Below are positions 1 to 8,579 of a DNA stretch of 46,120 bases, one piece after another. The stretch covers positions 1 to 46,120 of the forward strand of contig JAAYTF010000123.1 in assembly GCA_012518125.1 (NCBI GenBank), given 5' to 3'. Position numbers and translations under genes: made by a program. The notes below the pieces were generated by a model. The model was not told the origin of the DNA. It saw only the letters and a program-made list of their open reading frames with translations, and ran no database searches. Origin of the DNA: Bacilli bacterium. GTDB lineage: Bacteria; Bacillota; Bacilli; Bacillales; Amphibacillaceae. The first letter of the stretch is position 1. Each line of letters begins with the position of its first letter.

Positions 1-1143
1 AAAAGAAGGGCTGCTGACTAGGGCAAGAATTTCCCCCGTTTTCGGGTGGATTGCCGCCGCCGCTCCTTTCAATTCCCCTTCGTAAGCTTCATATAAGAGC
101 TCTTGCAAATTGACATCGATCGTCAAGATCATTTTTTCACCGTCTTTGACCGGTTTTTCGGCAAGGACGGTGGAGACTGGGTCGCCTTTTTCATCTTCTT
201 TGACGACTAAAATTTTAACTCCGTCTTCTCCTTTCAACCTTTCTTCAAAAAGGCTTTCCAAACCTCGTTTGCCGATGATGTCATTTTCGTCATATTTGTC
301 CTTCGGCAACTTTTCCAATTCCTCGGAAGTGACTTTTCCGACGTAGCCAACGAGGTGGGCGGCTGCTTCAGAAGCAGGGTAGACTCTCCCGATCGTCTCG
401 CGCATGCTGACAGATGGGATGTTTTCCAATTGCATGACCGTTTGTTCGTCGGCTTTCGGGATCGTTTTTAACGGGACGAAATGGTCAGATTGTACCCAAT
501 CCGCGCTTATCGCTTTTTCAATTGCCCCTTCCGACATCTTCAACAACGATGCGATTTGTTTGATTTCGCTCGCTTTGTTTTGGAATGCGTTTGGAACGAC
601 ACCGACTTCGTAGGCGATGTCATTGATCGCCAAGGGCATTTCATTGCGATCAAGAATTTCGCCGCGTTTTGCTTCGATCCGTTCGATTTTGATTTTTCCA
701 CCATCTTTTAATTGAGGGAAGATGAGCCCCGGATTCCAATGGACAAACCAATTTTCTTCTTCCGTTTCTTCGTCTACGACCAATTCCAGTTCGATCTCTT
801 CGGTGAATTCAATTGGACCGGCAATGCTATCCATTTTCACTTGTATCGGAAAGGAAACGGCCGTATCTTCTTCCTCATATTCGCTTTCCAAAATCGAGAT
901 GGAAAGGTTTTGAATCCCCAAATCTTGATAGATTTTTTCATAACGGTCGATGAAATCTTCCGTTTTGTATTGTTGTTTCGTCGTCTCGGACAACATGTCG
1001 TACATTTTGGTAAAATTGTATTCCTGCCAAAGGTCGACATACGTTTCTACCAATTCGTAAGGGTCTTTTCTTTCGTTTTTCGAACAGCTGCTGATGATCA
1101 ATAGGCTTAAAACGATCAACAATAGTTTGAAAGGTTTCTTCAT
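1..1143 (-). CDS. pbpC: Penicillin-binding protein with MecA_N domain (PBP3/PbpC type), 3' end missing
   Basis: The reading frame runs from ATG at 1143 off the left edge (381 codons present). It opens with a lipoprotein-like signal (MKKPFK, hydrophobic stretch, then Cys20 in an I-I-S-S-C context), followed by an NTF2-like MecA_N domain (roughly residues 25-140, including YVDLWQ and MYDMLSE) and the PBP dimerisation domain (RIEAKRGEILDRN, about residue 155; GKRGLE later). The visible end, GEILALVSSPSF, is the conserved start of the transpeptidase domain. The SxxK, SxN and KTG catalytic motifs lie outside the window, so activity cannot be checked. Class B PBPs of this architecture cross-link peptidoglycan outside the membrane and include low-affinity beta-lactam-tolerant members (B. 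subtilis PBP3, staphylococcal PBP2a). Resistance is not shown here. It is divergent from the small ORF at 1411. Confidence 0.87.
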   Translation of the reverse strand, partial: MKKPFKLLLIVLSLLIISSCSKNERKDPYELVETYVDLWQEYNFTKMYDMLSETTKQQYKTEDFIDRYEKIYQDLGIQNLSISILESEYEEEDTAVSFPIQVKMDSIAGPIEFTEEIELELVVDEETEEENWFVHWNPGLIFPQLKDGGKIKIERIEAKRGEILDRNEMPLAINDIAYEVGVVPNAFQNKASEIKQIASLLKMSEGAIEKAISADWVQSDHFVPLKTIPKADEQTVMQLENIPSVSMRETIGRVYPASEAAAHLVGYVGKVTSEELEKLPKDKYDENDIIGKRGLESLFEERLKGEDGVKILVVKEDEKGDPVSTVLAEKPVKDGEKMILTIDVNLQELLYEAYEGELKGAAAAIHPKTGEILALVSSPSF

Positions 1144-1410
1144 CCACTTCCACCACCAAATAATTAGACAAATTGATATGTAATTGTACAAATTTTGCAA
1201 ACGAACTGTTACATTCGTATGTCATTATGTTGTTAAAAAAGGAATGATTCGTATCACATTCCTATGACAAACGTATATAATATAATTGAGAACATCTACG
1301 ATGGCCTTGTGCGAATTTGAGTAATCGTATATGATAAATAATAATCTATCCTAATCGTAATCGTTATGTACTACCAATCAGCAATCCATATGTAAGTTAG
1401 GTGATGAAAC

Positions 1411-1554
1411 ATGAGTCAACGCATCTTGAAACAACTGTTATCGAATATACTGTATGAAATAGAACACAACGAACATTTAACGATCGATGAAGTCATTCGC
1501 AAAATGTCGATCGAGATGCAGAGCCACCTATTTATGAACGAGAGGAAACGTTAG
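1411..1554 (+). CDS. Small protein of unknown function (47 aa)
   Basis: ATG at 1411 is preceded by an AGGTGAT ribosome binding site 5 to 9 bases upstream. The 47-residue product begins MSQRILKQLLSNI and is amphipathic: a leucine/isoleucine-rich helix, an acidic-histidine middle (EIEHNEH) and a basic end (NERKR). There is no signal peptide, membrane segment or cysteine. Its stop codon overlaps the stop of the convergent yvyE gene by four bases, so the two transcripts must run into each other. About 260 bases separate it from pbpC, and this gap contains an inverted repeat GGAATG-N10-CATTCC near 1241-1262 and an AT-rich TATAAT-bearing stretch near 1274 that could supply the promoter. I do not recognise the family. 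The good ribosome site and clean frame argue that it is real. Confidence 0.5.
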   Translation: MSQRILKQLLSNILYEIEHNEHLTIDEVIRKMSIEMQSHLFMNERKR

Positions 1555-2189
1555 TTCAGCTCCACATCCGTTTCAACATATTTTCGGTCCGTTTCGTGGA
1601 GCGTTATGTTTCCATTCGTCAAATCGATCAACTCTTCTTTGAAACGCATTTCTCTATCGATTGGGACATAGATATTCAACTCGACATGTTCTAAATAGTT
1701 GATGTTGTCAATGATATACGCTTTTTCGTTCAAGTGATTCTGAACTTTGCCGAGGAGGGGGTATTCAATGATGATCGAATAACCTTGCATGAGGTCGCCT
1801 TTTACGATGCCGACTTTTTTAATCGTTTCCGAAGTGACGGTGCTGTATGCTCGGATGAGACCTCCTGCGCCGAGTTTGATGCCGCCGAAGTAACGAGTGA
1901 CGACGACGGCAGTGTTTTTCAACTGCATTCTTTTCAGCACTTCCAACATGGGAATGCCGGCTGTGCCGCTCGGTTCGCCATCATCGTTCGCTTTTTGGTA
2001 TTGATCGTTATCACCGACGATATATGCGGAACAATTGTGGGTGGCATCGTAATGTTTTTTCTTGATGGCTTGGATAAATGCTTGCGCTTCGTCTTCGGTT
2101 TGGACACGTTTTACGTGACCGATAAATCTGGACTTTTGTATAATTACTTCGTGGCTCCCTGATTGTTTAATGGTATAATAGCTCTTCAT
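1551..2189 (-). CDS. yvyE: YigZ/YvyE family protein (IMPACT-type, UPF0029)
   Basis: The product is 212 aa, the usual family length. The N-terminal IMPACT/UPF0029 domain shows the signature: KSRFIGHVKRV near the start, THNCSAYIVG, DDGEPSGTAGIPML and VTRYFGGIKLGAGGLIRAY. The C-terminal part is the small ferredoxin-like DUF1949 domain. The biochemical role in bacteria is not settled; the eukaryotic relative IMPACT modulates Gcn1/Gcn2 signalling. GTG at 2192 lies only three bases after the AAGGAAG ribosome site, so I prefer ATG at 2189 (spacing six). It is transcribed divergently from degS, as in B. subtilis. The lytR/tagO genes that flank it there are not present on this side. Its 3' end overlaps the small plus-strand ORF by four bases. 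Confidence 0.93.
   Translation of the reverse strand: MKSYYTIKQSGSHEVIIQKSRFIGHVKRVQTEDEAQAFIQAIKKKHYDATHNCSAYIVGDNDQYQKANDDGEPSGTAGIPMLEVLKRMQLKNTAVVVTRYFGGIKLGAGGLIRAYSTVTSETIKKVGIVKGDLMQGYSIIIEYPLLGKVQNHLNEKAYIIDNINYLEHVELNIYVPIDREMRFKEELIDLTNGNITLHETDRKYVETDVELN
2171..2179 (+). promoter_or_regulatory. Candidate extended -10 promoter for degS-degU
   Basis: TGGTATAAT is an extended -10 (TGnTATAAT) lying inside the first codons of the divergent yvyE gene and about 97 bases upstream of degS. No good -35 hexamer is visible, which extended -10 promoters can tolerate. Confidence 0.4.
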
Positions 2190-2221
2190 CACGATCTTCC
2201 TTTATCGATGTGCTAAACTTC

Positions 2222-2230
2222 ATTATACCA
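2222..2230 (-). promoter_or_regulatory. Candidate extended -10 promoter for yvyE
   Basis: On the minus strand the sequence reads TGGTATAAT, an extended -10 element about 33 bases before the yvyE start at 2189. Together with the plus-strand copy at 2171 it would make overlapping divergent transcription between yvyE and degS. Confidence 0.4.
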
Positions 2231-2275
2231 TAGAAGAAGCAACGAAAAAATTTTAAACAATTTGGTGGAATGAGC

Positions 2276-3427
2276 ATGGATACGAAACGTTTAGACAACA
2301 TCTTAAAGAAGATGACAGAAGTCGTAGAGAAAAGCCAGGAGGAAATATTGCTGATAAGTGAACAGGCTGAAAAAGAATATGCAGCACTCGAAGAAGAACT
2401 CGTCCAAACGAAGTTGTTGGTCAATCAGTATATCGCAAAAAGCAACGAATTAGAAAAAAAAGTACGGGCTTCTAGAAGACAATTATCCGAAGTAAGCAAA
2501 CGGTTTGACATCCATAGTGAAGAGACGATACGTCGTGTATATGAAAAAACGCACCAATTACAAACGGAGTATGCAGTCGTTCAACGCGAGGAAAAAGCAT
2601 TGCGGCAAAAACGGGACGATTTGGAACGAAGATTAATCCAATTAAGCAAAACGATTGAACGTGCCAACAACTTGGGACGGAAAGTATCTATCATTTCATC
2701 ATTTTTGCAAGATGATTTCCACGAAGTGAATGAACTTGTCAAATCGGCGCAAGAAAAACAGCAAATCGGCCTTAAAATCATCGAAGCGCAAGAAAAAGAA
2801 AGGAAACGCATCTCAAGGGAGATCCACGATGGACCAGCCCAAAGTTTAGCCAACATCCTGATAAGATCGGAAATAGTCGATCTGGCTTTTCGCGATGGAG
2901 ACACAGAACAGGCATTGACGGAAATGAAATCGATTCGCGAAAGCATCCGTCAGGCTTTACGCGAAGTAAGGAGAATTATTTACGATTTACGTCCTATGGC
3001 ACTAGATGATCTAGGACTATTCCCGACGATCAAAAAACATATTTCATCCATCTCCGAATATAACAACATCGATATAGACCTAGCGTTGCACGGCGATGAA
3101 AGAAGGCTCGATCCACATTATGAAGTAGCTGTATTCCGCATCATCCAGGAAGGATTGCAAAATGCCATCAAACATGCAAAAGCATCGCGGATCATCGTAC
3201 GATTGGAAATTCGGGACAACCTGATCGCATTGAACATTGAAGACGATGGAATCGGGTTCGATCCGGAAAACATCAACAAAAAAGATTCATATGGGCTCAT
3301 TGGGATGAAAGAGCGAGTAGATTTGTTGGATGGAGAACTGACAATTAAATCTGAACCGAATCGTGGCACGAAAATCGTCGTTAAACTTCCTTACAAAATT
3401 CCAGTCGAATCGGAAAGAAACGTTTAG
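2276..3427 (+). CDS. degS: Cytoplasmic sensor histidine kinase DegS
   Basis: DegS is a soluble HisKA_3-class kinase that phosphorylates DegU, controlling exoenzyme, competence and motility genes. The 383-residue product has no membrane segment. Residues 1 to about 165 are the charged, coiled-coil sensor domain typical of DegS. The phosphoacceptor motif REIHDGPAQ puts the histidine at residue 184. The region [16 protein letters not shown] and the C-terminal HATPase_c domain follow, with an N-box ([12 protein letters not shown]), G1 box (DDGIGFD) and [12 protein letters not shown] at 2270 is too close to the GGTGG ribosome site, so I start at ATG 2276 (spacing seven). degU follows after 38 bases, forming the conserved degSU operon. 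All catalytic motifs look intact. Confidence 0.96.
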   Translation: MDTKRLDNILKKMTEVVEKSQEEILLISEQAEKEYAALEEELVQTKLLVNQYIAKSNELEKKVRASRRQLSEVSKRFDIHSEETIRRVYEKTHQLQTEYAVVQREEKALRQKRDDLERRLIQLSKTIERANNLGRKVSIISSFLQDDFHEVNELVKSAQEKQQIGLKIIEAQEKERKRISREIHDGPAQSLANILIRSEIVDLAFRDGDTEQALTEMKSIRESIRQALREVRRIIYDLRPMALDDLGLFPTIKKHISSISEYNNIDIDLALHGDERRLDPHYEVAVFRIIQEGLQNAIKHAKASRIIVRLEIRDNLIALNIEDDGIGFDPENINKKDSYGLIGMKERVDLLDGELTIKSEPNRGTKIVVKLPYKIPVESERNV

Positions 3428-3465
3428 CGACACAGTTGCAATATTTTATAGAATGGGGGATGATT

Positions 3466-4155
3466 ATGGACACAAAAAAAATTAAAATTGCTTTGATCGA
3501 TGATCACAAACTTTTCCGTGAAGGAGTCAAGCGGATTTTAAGTTTTGAAAATTCGTTTGAGGTGGTAGCAGAAGCCGGCGACGGCTCTGAAGTGAATGAA
3601 TTGGTGGAAAAACATCGGCCCGACGTCATATTGATGGATATTAACATGCCTGGCGTCAACGGCATCGAAGCGACAAAACAATTGTTAGAAAAATATCCCG
3701 AGACAAAAGTCATCATCTTGTCCATCCACGATGATGAAAACTACGTGACGCATGCATTGCAAACGGGAGCACAAGGTTATTTGTTGAAGGAAATCGACAC
3801 GGATTCATTGTTGGAAGCGATCAAAGTAGTGTACGACGGTGGTTCATATTTGCATCCTAAAGTTACCCACAATCTCGTTCAAGAATATCGTAAACTCGTT
3901 GAAGATCGCGAAAATAAAAGCGGTTTGGAACGCATCGAATACCGTAAACCGTTGCATTTGTTGACACGTCGTGAGTGCCAAGTCTTGCAACTATTATCAG
4001 AAGGACAATCAAACCGAAAAATCGCTGAGACGTTAGTCATCAGTGAAAAAACGGTGAAAAATCACGTCAGCAACATTTTGCAAAAAATGAAAGTGAACGA
4101 CCGTACGCAAGCTGTCGTAAAAGCGATTAAAAACGGTTGGGTAGAAGTACATTAA
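3466..4155 (+). CDS. degU: Response regulator DegU (NarL/LuxR family)
   Basis: The product is 229 aa. The N-terminal receiver domain contains the acidic pair Asp12-Asp13, the phosphoacceptor Asp58 ([11 protein letters not shown]), and the conserved Lys in GYLLKEID. The C-terminal LuxR-type helix-turn-helix runs [24 protein letters not shown] and [16 protein letters not shown], nearly identical to B. subtilis DegU. Unphosphorylated DegU assists ComK in competence and phosphorylated DegU drives degradative enzymes, which fits the neighbouring comF and flagellar genes. A GGGGGA ribosome site sits about six bases before ATG 3466. Upstream in-frame ATGs at 3436 and 3460 are poorly placed. The transcript probably reads through into degV 17 bases later, as no terminator is visible. 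Confidence 0.97.
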   Translation: MDTKKIKIALIDDHKLFREGVKRILSFENSFEVVAEAGDGSEVNELVEKHRPDVILMDINMPGVNGIEATKQLLEKYPETKVIILSIHDDENYVTHALQTGAQGYLLKEIDTDSLLEAIKVVYDGGSYLHPKVTHNLVQEYRKLVEDRENKSGLERIEYRKPLHLLTRRECQVLQLLSEGQSNRKIAETLVISEKTVKNHVSNILQKMKVNDRTQAVVKAIKNGWVEVH

Positions 4156-4172
4156 GAAATGAGGATCGAAAG

Positions 4173-5018
4173 ATGAAAATAGCTGTAGTAACAGACAGTA
4201 CGGCATACATGCCAAAAGAACTCGCGGAAAAATACAACATTTCCATCATCCCGCTCAGCGTCAATTTCGGCGACGAAACGTACCGCGAAGATATCGATAT
4301 TACGACGGAGGAGTTTTACCAAAAACTGAAAGAAACAAAAGTGCTCCCTACCACCTCCCAACCTGCCATCGGCGCCTTTATCGAGCTTTATGAAAGGTTG
4401 GAAAACGAAGGTTACGACGCCATCATTTCGATTCATTTATCCAGCAAGTTTAGCGGTACGTACGCTGCAGCGCAAAGCGCCGGCAACATGATGGAACGGG
4501 TGAAGGTGTACCCTTACGACTCTGAGTTGAGTACGATGCCGCAAGGGTTTTTCGCGATACGCGCTGCAGAATTGGCCCGTGAAGGTAAAGACGTCGAAAC
4601 GATTTTACAAACGTTGGACCAGATGAAAAAGGATACTCGTTCTTACTTCATCGTGGATGATTTAAGCCACTTGCAACGGGGCGGCCGTTTGACGGGGGCG
4701 CAAGCCATTTTAGGAAGTTTGTTGAACATTAAGCCGATCTTACATATCGTCGACGGCTACATCGTGCCATTTGAAAAAGTGAGAACGAAAAAACGCGCAA
4801 TCAAACGGATCATGAACATGCTTGAAGAAGACGTGCAAACGAAACGGGTGAAGCGGGTCGTTTTCATCCACGCCAATGATGAGGAAACGGCGAAACAATT
4901 GCGCGACGAATTTAGCGAGAGTCACCCTGAAATCGAAACGATCATCAGCCATTTTGGACCAGTGATCGGGACGCATTTAGGGGAGGGTGCGTTAGGGTTC
5001 TCATGGTACAAAGAATAA
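4173..5018 (+). CDS. degV: DegV family fatty-acid-binding protein
   Basis: The 281-residue protein has the DegV fold: the N-terminal KIAVVTDSTAYMP, the fatty-acid carboxylate-binding segment LPTTSQPAIGAF and the HLSSKFSGTYAAAQSA motif, then DDLSHLQRGGRLTGAQAILG. Family members (FakB-type) hold a fatty acid for phosphorylation by the kinase FakA, feeding phospholipid synthesis. The start at 4173 (MKIAVVTD) is chosen by family alignment and the GAGGATCGAAAG leader. Its last 16 bases overlap the start of comFA, suggesting translational coupling. The position directly after degU matches B. subtilis (yviA/degV). Confidence 0.93.
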   Translation: MKIAVVTDSTAYMPKELAEKYNISIIPLSVNFGDETYREDIDITTEEFYQKLKETKVLPTTSQPAIGAFIELYERLENEGYDAIISIHLSSKFSGTYAAAQSAGNMMERVKVYPYDSELSTMPQGFFAIRAAELAREGKDVETILQTLDQMKKDTRSYFIVDDLSHLQRGGRLTGAQAILGSLLNIKPILHIVDGYIVPFEKVRTKKRAIKRIMNMLEEDVQTKRVKRVVFIHANDEETAKQLRDEFSESHPEIETIISHFGPVIGTHLGEGALGFSWYKE

Positions 5019-6535
5019 AAAAATGGTTTCATCGTCCGACACGGCTCGAATCTCATCCAACGGAAAGAGCAAGACGGAGGAATCTTCTTCCGTCTTCGTC
5101 TTCTTATTTTCATCGCCTCACGGAAGAGGAAGAGAGGAAACTTGCGAAACGATTCGAAGGGAAATTGCTTTTGCGTAGAGAAATTCCACTCTCCGATCCA
5201 CAATTTAACGACTTGTTGCGTCATCAATTGTTCACCCCACATCCTAGCTTCATCAAAACCATCTTCCAAACCCGCTGTAAACGATGTAACAACGATAAAC
5301 CTTCATTATTGGCTTCCTTTCCATGTGCAAAGTGCTGCCGGACACATCTATATTGCCGCAACTGCATCATGATGGGGCGCGTTTCGGAATGTGAAGTGCT
5401 CTATGAATGGAACGGCATTCGTTATCAATGGCCAACATTGCTCAACGCCTGCACTTGGAAAGGGGTGCTTACTCCTGCGCAAGAAAAAGCGGCAAATCTA
5501 GTCAAAAAAGCGATTGCAGATAAATCGGAAATGTTAGTCTGGGCTGTCGCCGGTGCTGGAAAAACGGAAATTTTATTCCCCGGCATTGAACTAGCGTTAA
5601 GTCGCGGCGCCCGGATTTGCATCGCGACACCAAGGTCGGATGTCGTGCGTGAATTGTATCCAAGGATTGGACAAGCTTTTAAAAACGTCGAAGTTGAAGC
5701 GCTTTATGGAAAAAAGAAAAACAAAGATGGAACCGCGCAAATCATCATTGCGACGACGCATCAACTGCTTCGTTTCAACGAGGCGTTCGACGTGATGATC
5801 ATCGATGAAATCGATGCATTTCCATATCATAAAGACCGCTCATTGGCGTTTGCGACGAACCGCGCCGCCAAAAAAGCATCGGCAAAAATTTATTTGACCG
5901 CAACACCCCGAGGAGATTTGAAACAGAAAATCCGCCGCAAACAGCTTCCCCATTGTTTTATACCGATCCGCTATCATGGCCATCCACTTCCCGAACCGAA
6001 ACTGGTCGCAGATTTTTCCTTGTCGAAACGGCTGACAAACAAACAACTTCCAAAATCTTTCATCCGCTGGCTGGATCAACGGGAAAGGAAAACCCGGCAG
6101 CTCCTCATTTTTGTCCCGACGATCCAACTTGCCGAACAATTGAAAGTGGAAACAGCCGCCGTTTTGCTTCTGAAAAAGCTCATCAAAGATGAATCGGAAG
6201 TCGCTTTTGCCCATGCGGAAGATGAATTACGGGAAGAAAAAGTGCGACAATTCCGCCAGCGGAACATATATTGTCTGCTTACAACGACGATTTTGGAACG
6301 CGGGGTGACGTTTCCGTCCGTCGACGTCGTCGTCTTGCAAGCAAATCACGATGTGTTCGATGAAGCGGCGCTCGTGCAAATTTCGGGAAGGGCTGGCCGT
6401 GCAAAAGATGACCCCGATGGTGAAGTCATTTTCATCCACGACGGGAAAACGGAAGCATTGGTCGATGCAGTTCATGCAATCAAAAAAATGAACTTGCGTG
6501 CGAAAACGTTTTATACAAAAGAAAGCGAAAGGTGA
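5003..6535 (+). CDS. comFA: Competence DNA-uptake ATPase ComFA
   Basis: ComFA is the DEAD-box-like motor on the inner membrane face that pulls single-stranded DNA through the ComEC channel. At 510 aa it is slightly longer than the B. subtilis protein. Residues 92-121 form the cysteine cluster expected to bind zinc (CKRC, CAKCC, CRNC). Walker A is GAGKT at 184-188, motif II is DEID at 268-271, motif III is LTATP at about 298-302, and motif VI is QISGRAGRA near residue 455. The basic N-terminus (first 30 residues) is weakly conserved. The start ATG 5003 lies inside the end of degV with an AGGG site five bases before. comFC follows four bases after its stop. Confidence 0.94.
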   Translation: MVQRIKKWFHRPTRLESHPTERARRRNLLPSSSSYFHRLTEEEERKLAKRFEGKLLLRREIPLSDPQFNDLLRHQLFTPHPSFIKTIFQTRCKRCNNDKPSLLASFPCAKCCRTHLYCRNCIMMGRVSECEVLYEWNGIRYQWPTLLNACTWKGVLTPAQEKAANLVKKAIADKSEMLVWAVAGAGKTEILFPGIELALSRGARICIATPRSDVVRELYPRIGQAFKNVEVEALYGKKKNKDGTAQIIIATTHQLLRFNEAFDVMIIDEIDAFPYHKDRSLAFATNRAAKKASAKIYLTATPRGDLKQKIRRKQLPHCFIPIRYHGHPLPEPKLVADFSLSKRLTNKQLPKSFIRWLDQRERKTRQLLIFVPTIQLAEQLKVETAAVLLLKKLIKDESEVAFAHAEDELREEKVRQFRQRNIYCLLTTTILERGVTFPSVDVVVLQANHDVFDEAALVQISGRAGRAKDDPDGEVIFIHDGKTEALVDAVHAIKKMNLRAKTFYTKESER

Positions 6536-6539
6536 AAAA

Positions 6540-7235
6540 ATGAATCGTTGCCTATGGTGCGATGAAGCGATCGTAAACCAGTTTGATTGGCTGACATTTT
6601 TTACCGGCGGTGAGCATCAATTATTGTGTGAAGCATGTCTGTCTCAACTTGAGACGATCCGTCAACCTGTCTGCAAAAAGTGTTTTAAAATGTCAAACTC
6701 AAAACGATGCACCGATTGTAAAAGATGGGAGCGTTTCTTTTCGGGTGATGACCCGTTGGAAAAAAACGTGTCCAGCTTCCGCTATAATGAATTTTTGCAA
6801 GAAATGATTGCAAAATGGAAATATCGCGGCGACTATGTCCTTGGCTCCGTTTTTGAACGCGAGATTAAACGTGCATTCAAATTCCATTATCATGCTTTGT
6901 TGAAAGAGGCGGTTATCGTGCCGATCCCTTTGAGCAAAAGCAGGATGGATGAAAGAGGATTTAACCAGTCCGAAGCGATCGCCGAAATGGCAACGGACGA
7001 TCGGAAGAAAATCGTTCAGTTGTTTGAACGGATCGATGACGAAAAACAAGCGAAAAAAACACGCGCCGAAAGAATTTTCGCAAAAAATCCATTTAAATTG
7101 CTTAAAACGACTAACAAAACCGTGATTTTAGTCGATGATATATATACAACGGGAACTACGTTACGACATGCAGCACGTTTGTTGAAAGCAAGTGGTTGTC
7201 CAGCCGTTTATGCTTATACTCTCGTCCGCGGGTGA
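6540..7235 (+). CDS. comFC: ComF family competence protein ComFC (phosphoribosyltransferase fold)
   Basis: The product is 231 aa. N-terminal cysteine pairs (C4/C7, C29/C32, C44/C47) form a zinc-ribbon-like region, and the type I phosphoribosyltransferase PRPP-binding loop is intact at residues 198-207 (VDDIYTTGTT). The motif PIPLSKSRMDERGFNQS is typical of ComFC/GntX proteins. ComFC interacts with ComFA and supports transformation, but its enzymatic substrate is not established. The start follows the comFA stop by four bases with an AAAGG site in the comFA end, so the two genes are one transcript. The comFB gene that separates them in B. subtilis is absent here. Confidence 0.93.
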   Translation: MNRCLWCDEAIVNQFDWLTFFTGGEHQLLCEACLSQLETIRQPVCKKCFKMSNSKRCTDCKRWERFFSGDDPLEKNVSSFRYNEFLQEMIAKWKYRGDYVLGSVFEREIKRAFKFHYHALLKEAVIVPIPLSKSRMDERGFNQSEAIAEMATDDRKKIVQLFERIDDEKQAKKTRAERIFAKNPFKLLKTTNKTVILVDDIYTTGTTLRHAARLLKASGCPAVYAYTLVRG

Positions 7236-7247
7236 TGGCACGAATTG

Positions 7248-7256
7248 TGCTATAAT
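7248..7256 (+). promoter_or_regulatory. Extended -10 promoter before yvyF-flgM
   Basis: TGCTATAAT is a full extended -10 element 60 bases upstream of yvyF. No convincing -35 is present. It would give the late flagellar cluster a sigma-A start independent of the comF operon. Confidence 0.55.
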
Positions 7257-7315
7257 GGTATGAAGGGATATTATGTCGTCGTTTCGACCAATTCACTTTA
7301 AGGAGCTGGCTGACC

Positions 7316-7747
7316 GTGGAATTGAAAAACTGTGAATCTTGTGGAGCGGTTTTCGTCGATCCGGTGCGTAATATTTGCCGCGATTGTTATTATAAGGAAG
7401 AAGAAGCGTTTCAAAAAGTGTACCGGTTTTTATCTCAGAAAAAAAACCGGGAAGCGACCATCCCGGAGATTTCCAAGGCGACGGGAGTTGAAGAAGAGTT
7501 AATCATTAAATTTTTGAAACAAAAACGCCTGCGTGCTTCAGAATTTCCGAAACTCACTTACCCTTGTGAAAGATGCGGCGTGCCGATTGTCGAGGGGAGA
7601 TTATGCGGCGATTGCGCGCGCGATTTGGAACAAACGTTGTCGCTGCAGCTTGAAGCGGAAAGGATCCGCGAAGAAAAAAGGAAACAGCACGAACCGGTAT
7701 ATTATACGATTACGAAAGACAAACATAAGCGCAAGCGCGATCGGTAA
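7316..7747 (+). CDS. yvyF: YvyF flagellar operon zinc-ribbon protein
   Basis: This 143-residue protein matches B. subtilis YvyF in length, position and layout. An N-terminal four-cysteine ribbon (CESCG, CRDC; residues about 5-23) is followed by a winged-helix-like middle (ATIPEISKATGVEEELIIKF), then a second four-cysteine ribbon (CERCG, CGDC) and a highly basic tail (KDKHKRKRDR). It likely binds nucleic acid or protein, but its function is not established. The start is GTG at 7316 behind an AAGGAG site about ten bases upstream; no ATG lies near. It heads the flgM cluster. Confidence 0.9.
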   Translation: MELKNCESCGAVFVDPVRNICRDCYYKEEEAFQKVYRFLSQKKNREATIPEISKATGVEEELIIKFLKQKRLRASEFPKLTYPCERCGVPIVEGRLCGDCARDLEQTLSLQLEAERIREEKRKQHEPVYYTITKDKHKRKRDR

Positions 7748-7769
7748 ATTTTCTTTGTGAGGTGAGATC

Positions 7770-8027
7770 ATGAAAATCCAAGGACCGAATCAATACATCA
7801 ACATATACCGTACCAACGAAAGATTGGTAAACGTAAACAAAAAATCGAAGTGTAAAAACGATCAACTTGACATATCTCACGAAGCGATTCGTTTGTTAAA
7901 GAGTGGCAAAAACGTCGAGCGTTCACAAAAAGTGTCAGAAATAAAACAGCTTGTTGAATCCGGTCAATATAAAATCGATTACGAAAAAACGGCCGAGAAA
8001 ATGCTCAAGTTCTTTCAAGGCAAGTAA
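7770..8027 (+). CDS. flgM: Anti-sigma-D factor FlgM
   Basis: FlgM binds sigma-D (FliA type) until the hook-basal body is finished, then releases it to switch on late flagellar genes. The 85-residue protein has the family layout: a disordered, polar N-terminal half and a conserved sigma-binding C-terminus with the segment VSEIKQLVESGQYKID and then EKTAEKMLKFF. A GAGGTGAG ribosome site precedes ATG 7770. It lies between yvyF and flgN as in B. subtilis. I did not find a convincing sigma-D promoter directly in front of it. Confidence 0.92.
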   Translation: MKIQGPNQYINIYRTNERLVNVNKKSKCKNDQLDISHEAIRLLKSGKNVERSQKVSEIKQLVESGQYKIDYEKTAEKMLKFFQGK

Positions 8028-8049
8028 CGAAAAGTAGGAGGTTTTTATC

Positions 8050-8556
8050 ATTATTGTTAAACAACTCATTGAAATCATCGACAAGCTGACGAGTTTTCAT
8101 CAACAACTTTTGCAGCTTTCAAAACAAAAAACGGAATTGATTAAACGTTCAAAAAGCGAAGAGCTCGTAAAACTTTTAGTGAAAGAAAAACAGCTCATCC
8201 AACATGTGGAGCAAACCGAGACGAAACGAGAAGCGATCGTCGACCGTTTTTTTGCCGAACTCGGCGTGCAACCGAAAGAGAAGACGGTCACGGAACTGCT
8301 CACATACATCGAACATGGGGAACAAAAGCAAGCGCTTGAACAGTCTGTCACGAAATTAATCGAAAAGATCGTCTTATTGCGGGAACAGGAAGATTTGAAC
8401 AACCGTTTATTGCAACAATCGATGCAGTTTGTGCAATTGACGTTGGACATGCTGCAACCTGATTCACGGAACATTCATTATGGCGAACATGCGAAGACAA
8501 AACAGAAGCCGCAACAAGTGCCAAGCAATCGTTCCGTTTTTGATTCGAAAGTATAA
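8050..8556 (+). CDS. flgN: Flagellar chaperone FlgN (YvyG), apparent ATT start
   Basis: FlgN escorts the hook-filament junction proteins FlgK and FlgL, whose genes follow. The frame aligns with B. subtilis YvyG along its length: KQLIEIIDKLTSFHQQLLQLS at the N-terminus, a long helical body, and RSVFDSKV at the end. An in-frame stop lies at 8035-8037, and no ATG, GTG or TTG occurs in frame before TTG 8110. That TTG has no ribosome site and would remove the conserved first helix. A perfect AGGAGG at 8036-8041 sits eight bases before ATT 8050, so I assign ATT as start (168 aa). ATT 8053 is the next possibility. Rare AUU starts are known for infC and pcnB in E. coli, where they are regulatory. Confidence 0.8.
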   Translation: MIVKQLIEIIDKLTSFHQQLLQLSKQKTELIKRSKSEELVKLLVKEKQLIQHVEQTETKREAIVDRFFAELGVQPKEKTVTELLTYIEHGEQKQALEQSVTKLIEKIVLLREQEDLNNRLLQQSMQFVQLTLDMLQPDSRNIHYGEHAKTKQKPQQVPSNRSVFDSKV

Positions 8557-8579
8557 ACGTGTAAGGGGTAGGTATAACG

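Noticed and set aside
1734-2162. Plus-strand open frame opposite yvyE
   Set aside because: It mirrors the yvyE codons, has no ribosome site and shows no recognisable domain.
7718-7745. A sigma-D promoter inside the end of yvyF for flgM
   Set aside because: Only a loose resemblance (CAAA and GCGCGATCG); spacing and -10 do not match as they do at 12373.
8110-8556. flgN starting at TTG 8110
   Set aside because: No ribosome binding site precedes it and the conserved N-terminal helix would be lost; AGGAGG points to ATT 8050.
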